The position numbers and the translations under genes are program-made. DNA of 37,409 nucleotides from Saccoglossus kowalevskii (taxonomy: Eukaryota > Hemichordata > Enteropneusta > Harrimaniidae), in NCBI RefSeq assembly GCF_000003605.2, contig NW_003132045.1, positions 1-37,409 of the forward strand, in the 5' to 3' direction. Positions 10,814 through 21,592 of the stretch are shown here, one piece after another (the first letter of the stretch is position 1; the number at the start of each line of letters is the position of its first letter). The notes under the pieces were generated by a model. The model had not been told where the DNA came from. It saw nothing but the letters and a program-made list of their open reading frames with translations, and did not search any database.

Positions 10814-12207
10814 GAATTACAGGATTCTAGAGTAGCTATATAGAATGGCAGTATTCTAGTGCAGCTATGGAGAATGACTTGAGTCCAGTGTGGTTATAGA
10901 TATTGACTGGAATCTCGTGTAGCTATAGAGAATGACTGGAGTCTAGTGCAGCTCTAAAGAATGACTTGAGTCCAGTGTGGTTATAGATATTGACTGGATT
11001 CTAGTGCAGCTATGGAGAATGACTTGAGTCCTGTGTTGTTATAGAGATTAACTGGTGTCCAGTGTAGATATAGAGAATGACAGGATTCTAATGCAGCTAT
11101 AGAGAATGACAGGATTTTAGTGCAGCTATGGAGAATGACTGGGTCCAGTGTAGCTATAGAGATTGACAGGATTCTAGTATAGCTATACAGATTGACTAGA
11201 GTCTAGTGTAGCTATAGAGAATGACAGGATTCTAATGCAGCTACAGAGAATTACAAGATTCTAGAGTAGCTATATAGAATGACAGGATTCTAGTGCAGCT
11301 ATGGAGAATGACTGGAGTCCAGTGTATCTATAGAGATTGACTGCAATCTAGTGTAGCTATAGAGAACGCCTGAAGTCTTGTGTGTTATAGAGATTGACTG
11401 GAGTCTGGTATAGCTATAGAGAATGACTGGAGTCTAGTGCAGCTATTAAGAATGACTTGGATCCAGTGTGATTATAGATATTGACTGGAGTCTCGTGTAG
11501 CTATAGAGAATGACAGGATTCCAGTGCAGCTATGGAGAATGACAGGATTCTAGTGCAGCTATGGAGAATGACTGGAGTCCGGTGTAGCTATAGAGATTGA
11601 CTGGAGTCTAGTGTAGCTATAGAGAACGCCTGGAGTCTTGTGTGTTATAGAGATTGACTGGAGTCTGGTATAGCTATAGAGAATGACTGGAGTCTAGTGC
11701 AGCTATAGTGAATGACTGGAGTCTAGTGCAGCTATAAAGAATGACTTGAGTCCAGTGTGGTTATAGATATTGACTGGATTCTAGTGCAGCTATGGAGAAT
11801 GACTTGAGTCCTGTGTTGTTATAGAGATTAACTGGAGTCCAGTGTAGCTATAGAGAATGACAGGATTCTAATGCAGCTATAGAGAATGACAGGATTCTAG
11901 TGCAGCTATGGAAAATGACTGGAGTCCAGTGTAGCTATAGAGATTGAGAGGATTCTAGTATAGCTATACAGATTGACTAGAGTCCAGTGTAGCTATAGAG
12001 AATGACAGGATTCTAATGCAGCCATAGAGAATTACAGGATTCTAGAGTAGCTATATAGAATGACAGGATTCTAGTGCAGCTATGGAGAATGACTGGAGTC
12101 CAGTGTAGCTATAGAGATTGACTGGAATCTAGTGCAGCTATAGAGAACGCCTGGAGTCTTGTGTGTTATAGAGATTGACTGGAGTCTGGTATAGCTATAG
12201 AGAATGA
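10803..12207 (+). repeat. 1,911-bp tandem duplication, copy 1
   Basis: This segment matches 12714-14118. The offset is 1,911 at every anchor checked: GCTCTAAAG at 10951/12862 and TCCTGTG at 11029/12940 and 11809/13720. Rare shared units include GGATTTTAGTGC followed by GACTGGGTCC, GACTGCAATC, and TTGGATCCAGTGTG. I noted four substitutions in about 1.4 kb. The block itself contains two AGTCCTGTGTTG units 780 bp apart. Confidence 0.88.
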
Positions 12208-12713
12208 CAGGATTCTAATGCAGCTATGGAGAGTGACTGGAGTCCAGTGTAGCTATAGAGAATGACTGGAATTTAGTGTAGCTATAGAGAATGACAGGAT
12301 TCTAATGCAGCTATAGAGAATGACAGGATTCTAGTGCAGCTATGGAGAATGACTGGAGTCCAGTGTAGCTATAGAGATTGACTGGAATCTAGTGTAGCTA
12401 TAGAGAACGCCTGGAGTCTTGTGTGTTATAGACATTGACTTGTGTCTGGTATAGCTATAGAGAATGACTGGAGTCTAGTGCAGCTATAAAGAATGACTTG
12501 TGTCCAGTGTGGTTATATATATATTGACTGTAGTCTAGTGTAGCTATAGAGAATGACAGGATTCTAGTGCAGCTATGGAGAATGACTGGAGTCCAGTGTA
12601 GCTATAGAAATTGACTGGAGTCTAGTATAGCTATAGAGAATGACAGGATTCTAGTATAGCTATACAGTTTGACAAGAGTCTAGTGTAGCTATAGAGAATG
12701 ACAGGATTCTAAT
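12208..12713 (+). repeat. Segment between the two 1,911-bp copies
   Basis: This 0.5-kb stretch of ordinary monomers closely follows 4,330-4,780 and 10,340-10,790 (GAGAGTGACTGG unit, GAATTTAGTGT unit, GACTTGTGTCC, TA run at 12514-12524). It then continues into an AGCTATACAGTTTG unit like 3,160. It fills the part of the 1,911-bp period not shared with copy 2. Confidence 0.8.
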
Positions 12714-14118
12714 GCAGCTATAGAGAATTACAGGATTCTAGAGTAGCTATATAGAATGGCAGTATTCTAGTGCAGCTATGGAGAATGACTTGAGTCCAGT
12801 GTGGTTATAGATATTGACTGGAATCTCGTGTAGCTATAGAGAATGACTGGAGTCTAGTGCAGCTCTAAAGAATGACTTGAGTCCAGTGTGGTTATAGATA
12901 TTGACTGGATTCTAGTGCAGCTATGGAGAATGACTTGAGTCCTGTGTTGTTATAGAGATTAACTGGTGTCCAGTGTAGATATAGAGAATGACAGGATTCT
13001 AATGCAGATATAGAGAATGACAGGATTTTAGTGCAGCTATGGAGAATGACTGGGTCCAGTGTAGCTATAGAGATTGACAGGATTCTAGTATAGCTATACA
13101 GATTGACTAGAGTCTAGTGTAGCTATAGAGAATGACAGGATTCTAATGCAGCTACAGAGAATTACAAGATTCTAGAGTAGCTATATAGAATGACAGGATT
13201 CTAGTGCAGCTATGGAGAATGACTGGAGTCCAGTGTATCTATCGAGATTGACTGCAATCTAGTGTAGCTATAGAGAACGCCTGAAGTCTTGTGTGTTATA
13301 GAGATTGACTGGAGTCTGGTATAGCTATAGAGAATGACTGGAGTCTAGTGCAGCTATTAAGAATGACTTGGATCCAGTGTGATTATAGATATTGACTGGA
13401 GTCTCGTGTAGCTATAGAGAATGACAGGATTCCAGTGCAGCTATGGAGAATGACAGGATTCTAGTGCAGCTATGGAGAATGACTGGAGTCCGGTGTAGCT
13501 ATAGAGATTGACTGGAGTCTAGTGTAGCTATAGAGAACGCCTGGAGTCTTGTGTGTTATAGAGATTGACTGGAGTCTGGTATAGCTATAGAGAATGACTG
13601 GAGTCTAGTGCAGCTATAGAGAATGACTGGAGTCTAGTGCAGCTATAAAGAATGACTTGAGTCCAGTGTGGTTATAGATATTGACTGGATTCTAGTGCAG
13701 CTATGGAGAATGACTTGAGTCCTGTGTTGTTATAGAGATTAACTGGAGTCCAGTGTAGCTATAGAGAATGACAGGATTCTAATGCAGCTATAGAGAATGA
13801 CAGGATTCTAGTGCAGCTATGGAAAATGACTGGAGTCCAGTGTAGCTATAGAGATTGAGAGGATTCTAGTATAGCTATACAGATTGACTAGAGTCCAGTG
13901 TAGCTATAGAGAATGACAGGATTCTAATGCAGCCATAGAGAATTACAGGATTCTAGAGTAGCTATATAGAATGACAGGATTCTAGTGCAGCTATGGAGAA
14001 TGACTGGAGTCCAGTGTAGCTATAGAGATTGACTGGAATCTAGTGTAGCTATAGAGAACGCCTGGAGTCTTGTGTGTTATAGAGATTGACTGGAGTCTGG
14101 TATAGCTATAGAGAATGA
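12714..14118 (+). repeat. 1,911-bp tandem duplication, copy 2
   Basis: This is the second copy of 10803-12207. It differs at the few positions noted: GCAGATATAG near 13,005, TATCGAGATTG near 13,242, AGCTATAGAG at about 13,612 where copy 1 has AGCTATAGTG, and AGTGTAGC near 14,045 where copy 1 has AGTGCAGC. After 14,118 it continues as a 3.4-5.7 kb-like tract with AGCTATAAAG and AATGTCAGG units. Confidence 0.88.
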
Positions 14119-14799
14119 CTGGAGTCTAGTGCAGCTATAAAGAATGACTTGAGTCCAGTGTGGTTATAGATATTGACTGAAGTCTCGTGTAGCTATAGAG
14201 AATGTCAGGATTCCAGTGCAGCTATGGAGAATGACAGGATTCTAGTGCAGCTATGGAGAATGACTGGAGTCCAGTGTAGCTATAGAGAACGCCTGGAGTC
14301 CAGTGTGGTTATAGATATTGACTGGAGTCTCGTGTAGCTATAGAGAATGACAGGATTCTAATGCAGCTATGGAGAATGACTGGAGTCCAGTGTAGCTATA
14401 GAGAATGAATGGAATTTAGTGTAGCTATAGAGAATGACAGGATTCTAATGCAGCTATAGAGAATGACAGGATTCTAGTGCAGCTATGGAGAATGACTGGA
14501 GTCCAGTGTAGCTATAGAGATTGACTGGAATCTAGTGTAGCTATAGAGAACGCCAGGAGTCTTGTGTGTTATAGACATTGACTGGTGTCTGGTATAGCTA
14601 TAGAGAATGACTGGATTCTAATGCAGCTATAGAGAATGGCAGGATTCTAGTGCAGCTATGGAGAATGACTGGAGTCCAGTGCAGCTATAGAGATTGACTG
14701 GATTCTAGTGTAGCTATAGAGAATGACAGGATTCTAATGCACCTATAGAGAATGACAGGATTCTAGTGCAGCTATGGAGAATGACTGGAGTCCAGTGTA
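14119..14799 (+). repeat. Ordinary monomer tract
   Basis: This tract first follows the order seen at 5,400-5,800, including the AATGTCAGG and GAATGGAATTTAGTGT units. It then has the order GACTGGATTC, AATGGCAGGATTC, CAGTGCAGC and TGCACCTATAG, which also occurs near 19,300-19,440. Only satellite monomers are present. Confidence 0.8.
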
Positions 14800-15346
14800 G
14801 CTATAGAGATTGACTGGAGTCTAGTATAGCTATAGAGAATGACAGGATTCTAGTGCAGCTATACAGTTTGACAAGAGTCTAGTGTAGCTATAGAGAATGA
14901 CAGGATTTTAATGCAGCTATAGAGAATTACAGGATTCTGGAGTAGCTATATAGAATGACAGTATTTCTAGTGCAGCTATGGAGAATGACTTGAGTCCAGT
15001 GTGGTTATAGATATTGACTGGATTCTAGTGCAGCTATGGAGAATGACTTGAGTCCAGTGTGGTTATAGATATTGACTGGAATCTCGTGTAGCTATAGAGA
15101 ATGACTGGAGTCTAGTGCAGCTATAAAGAATGACTTGAGTCCAGTGTGGTTATAGATATTGACTGGATTCTAGTGCAGCTATGGAGAATGACTGGAGTCC
15201 AGTGTAGCTATAGAGATTGACAGAAGTCTAGTGTAGCTATAGATAACGCCAGGAGTCCAGTGAGGTTATAGATATTGACTGGAGTCCAGTGTAGCTATAG
15301 AGAATGACTGGAATCTAGTGTAGCTATAGAGAATGACAGGATTCTA
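14800..15346 (+). repeat. Segment shared with 31437-31983 (offset about 16,637)
   Basis: Shared marks are TTCTGGAGTAGC, two GGTTATAGATATTG units separated by a GACTTGAGTCC unit, GACAGAAGTC (CAGAAG at 15221/31858), and AGATAACGCC. One extra T in TATTTCTAG near 14,965 shifts the offset by one. It is followed near 15,351 by a GACCTTGTC 28-mer that the partner lacks. Confidence 0.8.
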
Positions 15347-15740
15347 GTGTAGCTATAGAGAATGACCTTGTCTAGTGTAGCTATGGAGAATGACTGGAGT
15401 CCAGTGTAGCTATAGAGATTGACTGGAATCTAGTGTAGCTATAGAGAACGCCTGGAGTCTTGTGTGTTATAGACATTGACTGGTGTCTGGTATAGCTATA
15501 GAGAATGACTGGAGTCTAGTGCAGCTATAAAGAATGACTTGAGTCCAGTGTGGTTATATATAATGACTGTAATCTAGTGTAGCTATAGAGAATGACAGGA
15601 TTCTAGTGCAGCTATGGAGAATGACTGGAGTCCAGTGTAGCTATAGAGATTGACAGGAGTCTAGTGTAGCTACAAAGAACGCCTGGAGTCCAGTGTGGTT
15701 ATATATATTGACTGGAGTCTCGTGTAGCTATAGAGAATGA
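15347..15740 (+). repeat. Ordinary tract with one GACCTTGTC 28-mer
   Basis: The tract starts with the rare 28-bp GACCTTGTC monomer and continues with GACATTGACTGGTGTC-type units. It has a short GTTATATATAATGAC variant near 15,555 and a TACAAAGAACGCC variant near 15,672. No non-satellite sequence is present. Confidence 0.78.
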
Positions 15741-16400
15741 CAGGATTCTAGTGCAGCTATGGAGAATGACTGGAGTCCAGTGTAGCTATAGAGGTTGACT
15801 GGAATCTAGTGTAGCTATAGAGAACGCCTGGAGTCTTGTTTGTTATAGAGATTGACTGGACTCTGGTATAGCTATATAGAATGACTGGAGTCTAGTGCAG
15901 CTATAAAAAATGACTTGAGTCCAGTGTGGTTATAGATATTGACTGGATTCTAGTGCAGCTATAGAGAATGACCTGAGTCCAGTGTTGTTATAGAGTTTGA
16001 CTGGAGTCTTGTGTAGCTATAGAGAATGACAGGATTCTAGAGTAGCTATATAGAATGACAGTATTCTAGTGTAGCTATGGAGACTGACTTGAGTCCAGTG
16101 TGGTTATAGATATTGACTGGAATCTCGTGTAGCTATAGAGAATGACTGGAGTCTAGTGCAGCTATAAAGAATGACTTGTGTCCAGTGTGGTAATAGATAT
16201 TGACTGGATTCTAGTGCAGCTATAGAGAATAACTTGAGTCCAGTGTTGTTATAGAGATTGACTGGAGTCTAGTGGAGATATAGAGAATGACAGGATTTTA
16301 ATACAGCTATAGAGAATGACAAGATTCCAGTGCAGCTGTAGATATTGACTGGATTCTAATGCAGCTATAGAGAATGACAGGATTCTAGTGCAGCTATGGA
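15741..16400 (+). repeat. 1,274-bp duplication, copy 1
   Basis: Copy 1 runs through the TAGAGGTTGACTGG unit (GAGGTT at 15791), which recurs at 17065 at an offset of 1,274 bp, and through the GGAGATATAG/TTTTAATACAG units to a GCAGCTGTAGATATTG unit. The same segment reappears at 32,003-32,652 (offset 16,262), sharing the TAGAGTTTGACTGG unit that copy 2 lacks. Confidence 0.8.
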
Positions 16401-16559
16401 GAATTACTGGAGTTCAGTGCAGCTATAGAGATTGACTGGAGTCTAGTATAGCTATAGAGAATGACAGGATTCTAGTATAGCTATACAGTTTGACAAGAGT
16501 CTAGTGTAGCTATAGAGAATGACAGGATTCTAATGCAGCTATAGAGAATTACATGATTC

Positions 16560-17400
16560 TAGAGTAGCTATATAGAATGACAGAATTCTAGTGCAGCTAT
16601 GGAGAATGACTGGAGTCCAGTGTAGCTATAGAGATTGACTGGAATCTAGTGTAGCTATAGAGAACGCCTGGAGTCTTGTGTGTTATAGACATTGACTGGT
16701 GTCTGGTATAGCTATAGAGAATGACTGGAGTCTAGTGCAGCTATAAAGTATGACTTGAGTCCAGTGTGGTTATATATATTGACTGTAGTCTAGTGTAGCT
16801 ATAGAGAATGACAGAATTCTAGTGCAGCTATGGAGAATGAATGGAGTCCAGTGTAGCTATAGAGATTGACATAAGTCTACTGTAGCTATAGATAACGCCT
16901 GGAGTCCAGTGTGGTTATATGTATTGACTGGAGTCCAGTGTAGCTATGGAGAATGACTGGAATCTAGTGTAGCTATAGAGAATGACAGGATTCTAATGCA
17001 ACTATAGAGAATGACAGGATTCTAGTGCAGCTATGGAGAATGACTGGAGTCCAGTGTAGCTATAGAGGTTGACTGGAATCTAGTGTAGCTATAGAGAACG
17101 CCTGGAGTCTTGTTTGTTATAGAGATTGACTGGACTCTGGTATAGCTATATAGAATGACTGGAGTCTAGTGCAGCTATAAAAAATGACTTGAGTCCAGTG
17201 TGGTTATAGATATTGACTGGATTATAGCGCAGCTATAGAGAATAACCTGAGTCCAGTGTTGTTATAGAGATTGACTGGAGTCTTGTGTAGCTATAGAGAA
17301 TGACAGGATTCTAGAGTAGCTATATAGAATGACAGTATTCTAGTGCAGCTATGGAGACTGACTTGAGTCCAGTGTGGTTATAGATATTGACTGGAATCTC
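16560..17400 (+). repeat. Segment shared with 28188-29028 (offset 11,628)
   Basis: The marks GCAACTATAG (16998/28626), AGATAACGCC and TAGAGGTTGAC occur at the same spacing. The same markers appear a third time near 30,189-30,257. It includes copy 2 of the 1,274-bp duplication from about 17,015 onwards. The downstream partner then lacks about 87 bp (three monomers) relative to this copy. Confidence 0.8.
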
Positions 17401-17567
17401 GTGTAGCTATAGAGAATGACTGGAGTCTAGTGCAGCTATAAAGAACGACTTGTGTCCAGTGTGGTTATAGATATTGACTGGATTCTAGTGCAGCTGTAGA
17501 GAATAACTTGAGTCCAGTGTTGTTATAGAGATTGACTGGAGTCTAGTGGAGTTATAGAGAATGACAG

Positions 17568-17700
17568 GATTTTTAATACAGCTATAGAGAATGACAGGAT
17601 TCCAGTGCAGCTTATAGATATTGAACAGTATTCTAATGCAGCTTATAGAAAATGACAGGATTCTAGTGCAGCTATGGAGAATGACTGGAGTCTATGTGCA
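17568..17700 (+). repeat. Indel-rich monomer patch
   Basis: Within about 130 bp several single-base departures from monomer length cluster: an extra T in GGATTTTTAATAC, two GCAGCTTATAG units, an extra A in TTGAACAG, and CTATGTGC at about 17,693. Homologous tracts at 16,330 and 32,590 lack most of these. They may be real mutations or errors in the assembled consensus. Confidence 0.75.
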
Positions 17701-18560
17701 GCTATAGAGATTGACTGGATTCTAGTGTAGCTATAGAGAATGACAGGAGTCTTGTGTTTTATAGAGATTGACTGGAGTCTGGTATAGCTATATAGAATGA
17801 CTGGAGTCTAGTGCAGCTATCAAAAATGACTTGAGTCCAGTGTGGTTATAGATATTGACTGGATTCTAGTGCAGCTATAGAGAATGACCTGAGTCCAGTG
17901 TTGTTATAGAGATTGACTGGAGTCTTGTGTAGCTATAGAGAATGACATGATTCTAGAGTAGCTATATAGAATGACAGTATTCTAGTGCAGCTATGGAGAA
18001 TGACTTGAGTCCAGTGTGGTTATAGATATTGACTGGAATCTCGTGTAGCTATAGAGAATGACTGGAGTCTAGTGCAGCTATAAAGAATGACTTGTGTCCA
18101 GTGTGGTTATAGATATTGACTGGATTCTAGTGCAGCTATAGAGAATAACTTGAGTCCAGTGTTGTTATAGAGATTGACTGGAGTCTAGTGGAGCTATAGA
18201 GAATGACAGGATTTTAATACAGCTATAGAGAACGACAGGATTCTAGTGCAGCTATGGAGAATGACTGGAGTCTAGTGTAGCTATAGAGATTGAATGGAAT
18301 CTAGTGTAGCTATAGAGAATGACAGTATTCTAATGCAGCTATAGAGAATGACAGGATTCTAGTGCAGCTATGGAGATTGACTGGAGTCCAGTGTAGCTAT
18401 AGGGATTGACTGGAGTCTAGTATAGCTATAGAGAATGACAGGATTCTAGTATATCTATACAGTTTGACTAGAGTCTAGTGTAGCTATAGATAATGACAGG
18501 ATTCTAATGCAGCTATAGAGAATTACAGGATTCTAGAGTAGCTATATAGAATGACAGGAT
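17700..18560 (+). repeat. Segment shared with 35948-36752
   Basis: The order GACAGGAGTCTTGTGTTTTA, AGCTATCAAAAATG, GACATGATTC, TTTTAATACAG and GAACGACAGG is common to both. The offset is 18,248 up to about 17,850, then 18,190 from GACATGATTC (17944) on. The downstream copy therefore lacks exactly 58 bp, two monomers. Confidence 0.83.
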
Positions 18561-18640
18561 TCTAGTGCAGCATGGAGATGCTGGAGTCCAGTGTGTTATA
18601 GATAATGACTGAATCTGGTATAGCTATAGAGATGACTGGA
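18560..18640 (+). repeat. Short damaged monomer patch
   Basis: Several consecutive units are short by one or more bases: GCAGCATGGAGATGCTGG, a bare GTGTTATAG start, GACTGAATC and AGAGATGACTGG. This is the least regular stretch of the middle of the window. It could be true decay or uncorrected read errors. Confidence 0.75.
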
Positions 18641-19394
18641 GTCTAGTGCAGCTATAAAGAATTACTTGAGTCCAGTGTGGTTATAGATATTGACTGGAGT
18701 CCAGTGTAGCTATAGAGAAAGACTGGAGTCTAGTGCAGCTATTGAGAATGACTGGAGTCCCAGTGTAGCTATAGAGATTGACTGGAGTCTAGTGTAGCTA
18801 TAGAGATTGACTGGAGTCTAGTGTAGCTATAGAGAATGACAGGATTCTAATGCAGCTATTGAGAATGACTGGAGTCCAGTGTAGCTATAGAGATTGACTG
18901 GAATCTAGTGTAGCTATAAAGAATGACTTGAGTCCAGTGTGGTTATAGATATTGACTGGAATCTCGTGTAGCTATAGAGAATGACTGGAGTCTAGTGCAG
19001 CTATAAAGAATGACTTGAGTCCAGTGTAGCTATAGAGATTGACTGAAATCTAGTGTAGCTATAAAGAATGACTTGAGTCCAGTGTGGTTATAGATATTGA
19101 CTGGAATCTCGTGTAGCTATAGAGAATGACTGGAGTCTAGTGCAGCTATAAAGAATGACTTGAGTCCAGAGTGGTTATAGATATTGACTGGAGTCTCGTG
19201 TAGCTATAGAGAATGAAATGATTCTAGTGCGGCTATGGAGAATGACCGGAGTCCAGTGTAGCTATAGAGAATGACTGGAATCTAGTGTAGCTATAGAGAA
19301 CGCCTGGATTCTAATGCAGCTATAGAGAATGGCAGGAATCTAGTGCAGCTATGGAGAATGACTGGAGTCCAGTGCAGCTATAGAGATTGACTGG
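18641..19394 (+). repeat. Ordinary monomer tract
   Basis: Short-range reiteration is visible: the pair GACTGGAGTCTAGTGTAGC is repeated at 18,779-18,830, and an AGCTATAAAG, GGTTATAG, AGCTATAGAG succession occurs three times between 18,900 and 19,190, one copy with GACTGAAATC. An AGCTATTGAG variant appears at about 18,737 and 18,856. No other sequence is present. Confidence 0.78.
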
Positions 19395-21592
19395 ATTCTA
19401 GTGTAGCTATAGAGAATGACAGGATTCTAATGCACCTATAGAGAATGACAGGATTCTAGTGCAGCTATGGAGAATGACTGGAGTCCAGTGTAGCTATAGA
19501 GATTGACTGGAGTCTAGTATAGCTATAGAGAATGACAGGATTCTAGTATAGCTATACAGTTTGACAAGAGTCTAGTGTAGCTATAGAGAATGACAGGATT
19601 CTAGTGTAGCTATAGAGAATGACTGGAGTCCAGTGTGGTTATAGATATTGACTGGAATGTAGTGTAGCTATAGAGAATGACAGGATTCTAGTGCAGCTAT
19701 GGAGAATGACTGGAGTCCAGTGTGGTTATAGATATTGACTGGAATCTCGTGTAGCTATAGGGAATGACTTGAGTCCAGTGTGGTTATAGATATTGACTGG
19801 ATTCTAGTGCAGCTATGGAGAATGACTTGAGTCCTGTGTTGTTATAGAGATTGACTGGAGTCCAGTGTAGCTATAGAGAATGACAGGATTCTAATGCAGC
19901 TATAGAGAATGACAGGATACTATTGCAGCTATGGAGAATGACTGGAGTCCAGTGTAGCTATAGAAATTGGCAGGATTCTAGTATAGCTATACAGATTGAC
20001 TAGAGTCTAGTGTAGCTATAGAGAATGACATGATTCTAATGCAGCTATAGAGAATTACAGGATTCTAGAGTAGCTATATAGAATGACAGGATTCTAGTGC
20101 AGCTATGGAGAATGACTGGAGTTCAGTGTAGCTATAGAGATTGACCGGAATCTAGTGTAGCTATAGAGAACGCCTGGAGTCTTGTGTGTTATTGAGATTG
20201 ACTGGAGTCTGGTATAGCTATAGAGAATGACTGGAGTCTAGTGCAGCTATAAAGAATGACTTGAGTCCAGTGTGGTTATAGATATTGACTGGAGTCTCGT
20301 GTAGCTATAGAGAATGACAGGATTCCAGTGCAGCTATGGAGAATGACAGGATTCTAGTGCAGCTATGGAGAATGACTGGAGTCCAGTGTAGCTATAGAGA
20401 TTGACTGGAATCTAGTGTAGCTATAGAGAACGCCTGGAGTCTTGTGTGTTATAGAGATTGACTGGAGTCTGGTATAGCTATAGAGAATGACTGGAGTCTA
20501 GTGCAGCAATAAAGAATGACTTGAGTCCAGTGTGATTATAGATATTGACTGGAGTCTCGTGTAGCAATAGAGAATGACAGGATTCCAGTGCAGCTATGGA
20601 GAATGACAGGATTCTAGTGTAGCTATAGAGAATGACCTTGTCTAGTGTAGCTATGGAGAATGACTGGAGTCCAGTGTAGCTATAGAGAATGACTGGAGTC
20701 TAGTGCAGCTATAAAGAATGACTTGAGTCCAGTGTGGTTATAGATATTGACTGGAGTCTCGTGTAGCTATAGAGAATGACAAGATTCTAGTGCAGCTATG
20801 GAGAATGACTGGAGTCCAGTATGTTATAGAGATTGACTGGAGTCTGGTATAGCTATAGAGAATGACTGAAGTCTAGTGCAGCTATAAAGAATTACTTGAG
20901 TCCAGTGTAGTTATAGATATTGACTGGAGTCCAGTGCAGCTATGGAGAATGACAGGATTCTAGTGCAGCTATGGAGAATGACAGGATTCTAGTGCAGCTA
21001 TAGAGATTGACTGCAATCTAGTGTAGCTATAGAGAACGCCTGGAGTCTTGTGTGTTATAGAGATTGACTGGAGTCTGGTATAGCTATAGAGAATGACTGG
21101 AGTCTAGTGCAGCTATAAATAATGACTTGAGTCCAGTGTGATTATAGATATTGACTTGAGTCTCGTGTAGCAATAGAGAATGACAGGATTCCAGTGCAGC
21201 TATGGAGAATGACAGGATTCTAGTGTAGCTATAGAGAATGACCTTGTCTAGTGTAGCTATGGAGAATGACTGGAGTCCAGTGTAGCTATAGAGAATGACT
21301 GGAGTCTAGTGCAGCTATAAAGAATGACTTGAGTCCAGTGTAGCTATAGAGATTGACTGGAATCTAGTGTAGCTATAAAGAATGACTTGAGTCCTGTGTT
21401 GTTATAGAGATTAACTGGTGTCCAGTGTAGCTATAGAGAATGACAGGATTCTAATGCAGCTATAGAGAATGACAGGATTCTAGTGCAGCTATAGAGAATG
21501 ACTGGAGTCCAGTGTAGCTATAGAGATTGAGAGGATTCTAGTATAGCTATACAGATTGACTAGAGTCCAGTGTAGCTATAGAGAATGACAGG
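19395..21592 (+). repeat. 2.2-kb tandem duplication, copy 1
   Basis: This copy is followed directly by copy 2. Anchors are TGCACCTATA (19431/21629, offset 2,198), GATACTATTG (19916/22201), TCCTGTG (19832/22117 and 21392/23677) and GTATGTTATAG (20819/23104), all 2,285 apart after an 87-bp (three-monomer) gain in copy 2. I noted around ten substitutions over the block, several of them clustered near 20,980. The match is clear up to about 21,470. Confidence 0.88.
20563..20735 (+). repeat. Domain-specific six-monomer cassette (first of seven)
   Basis: The order is AGCAATAGAG unit (20563-20591), AGCTATGGAG unit (20592-20620), the 28-bp GACCTTGTC unit (20621-20648), a CAGTGT unit (20649-20677), a GAGTCTAGTGC unit (20678-20706) and an AGCTATAAAG unit (20707-20735). 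The same cassette starts at 21169, 22848, 23454, 24783, 25187 and 26025, and the AGCAATAGAG start was not noticed elsewhere. The spacing between cassettes varies (606, 1,679, 606, 1,329, 404 and 838 bp). A G/A variant just upstream, GATTATAGATATTG, often travels with it. Confidence 0.86.

Noticed and set aside
17595-17640. Insertion of foreign DNA at the irregular GCAGCTTATAG units
   Set aside because: Apart from single extra bases, the units align to ordinary monomers at 16,330 and 32,590, so no insertion is needed.
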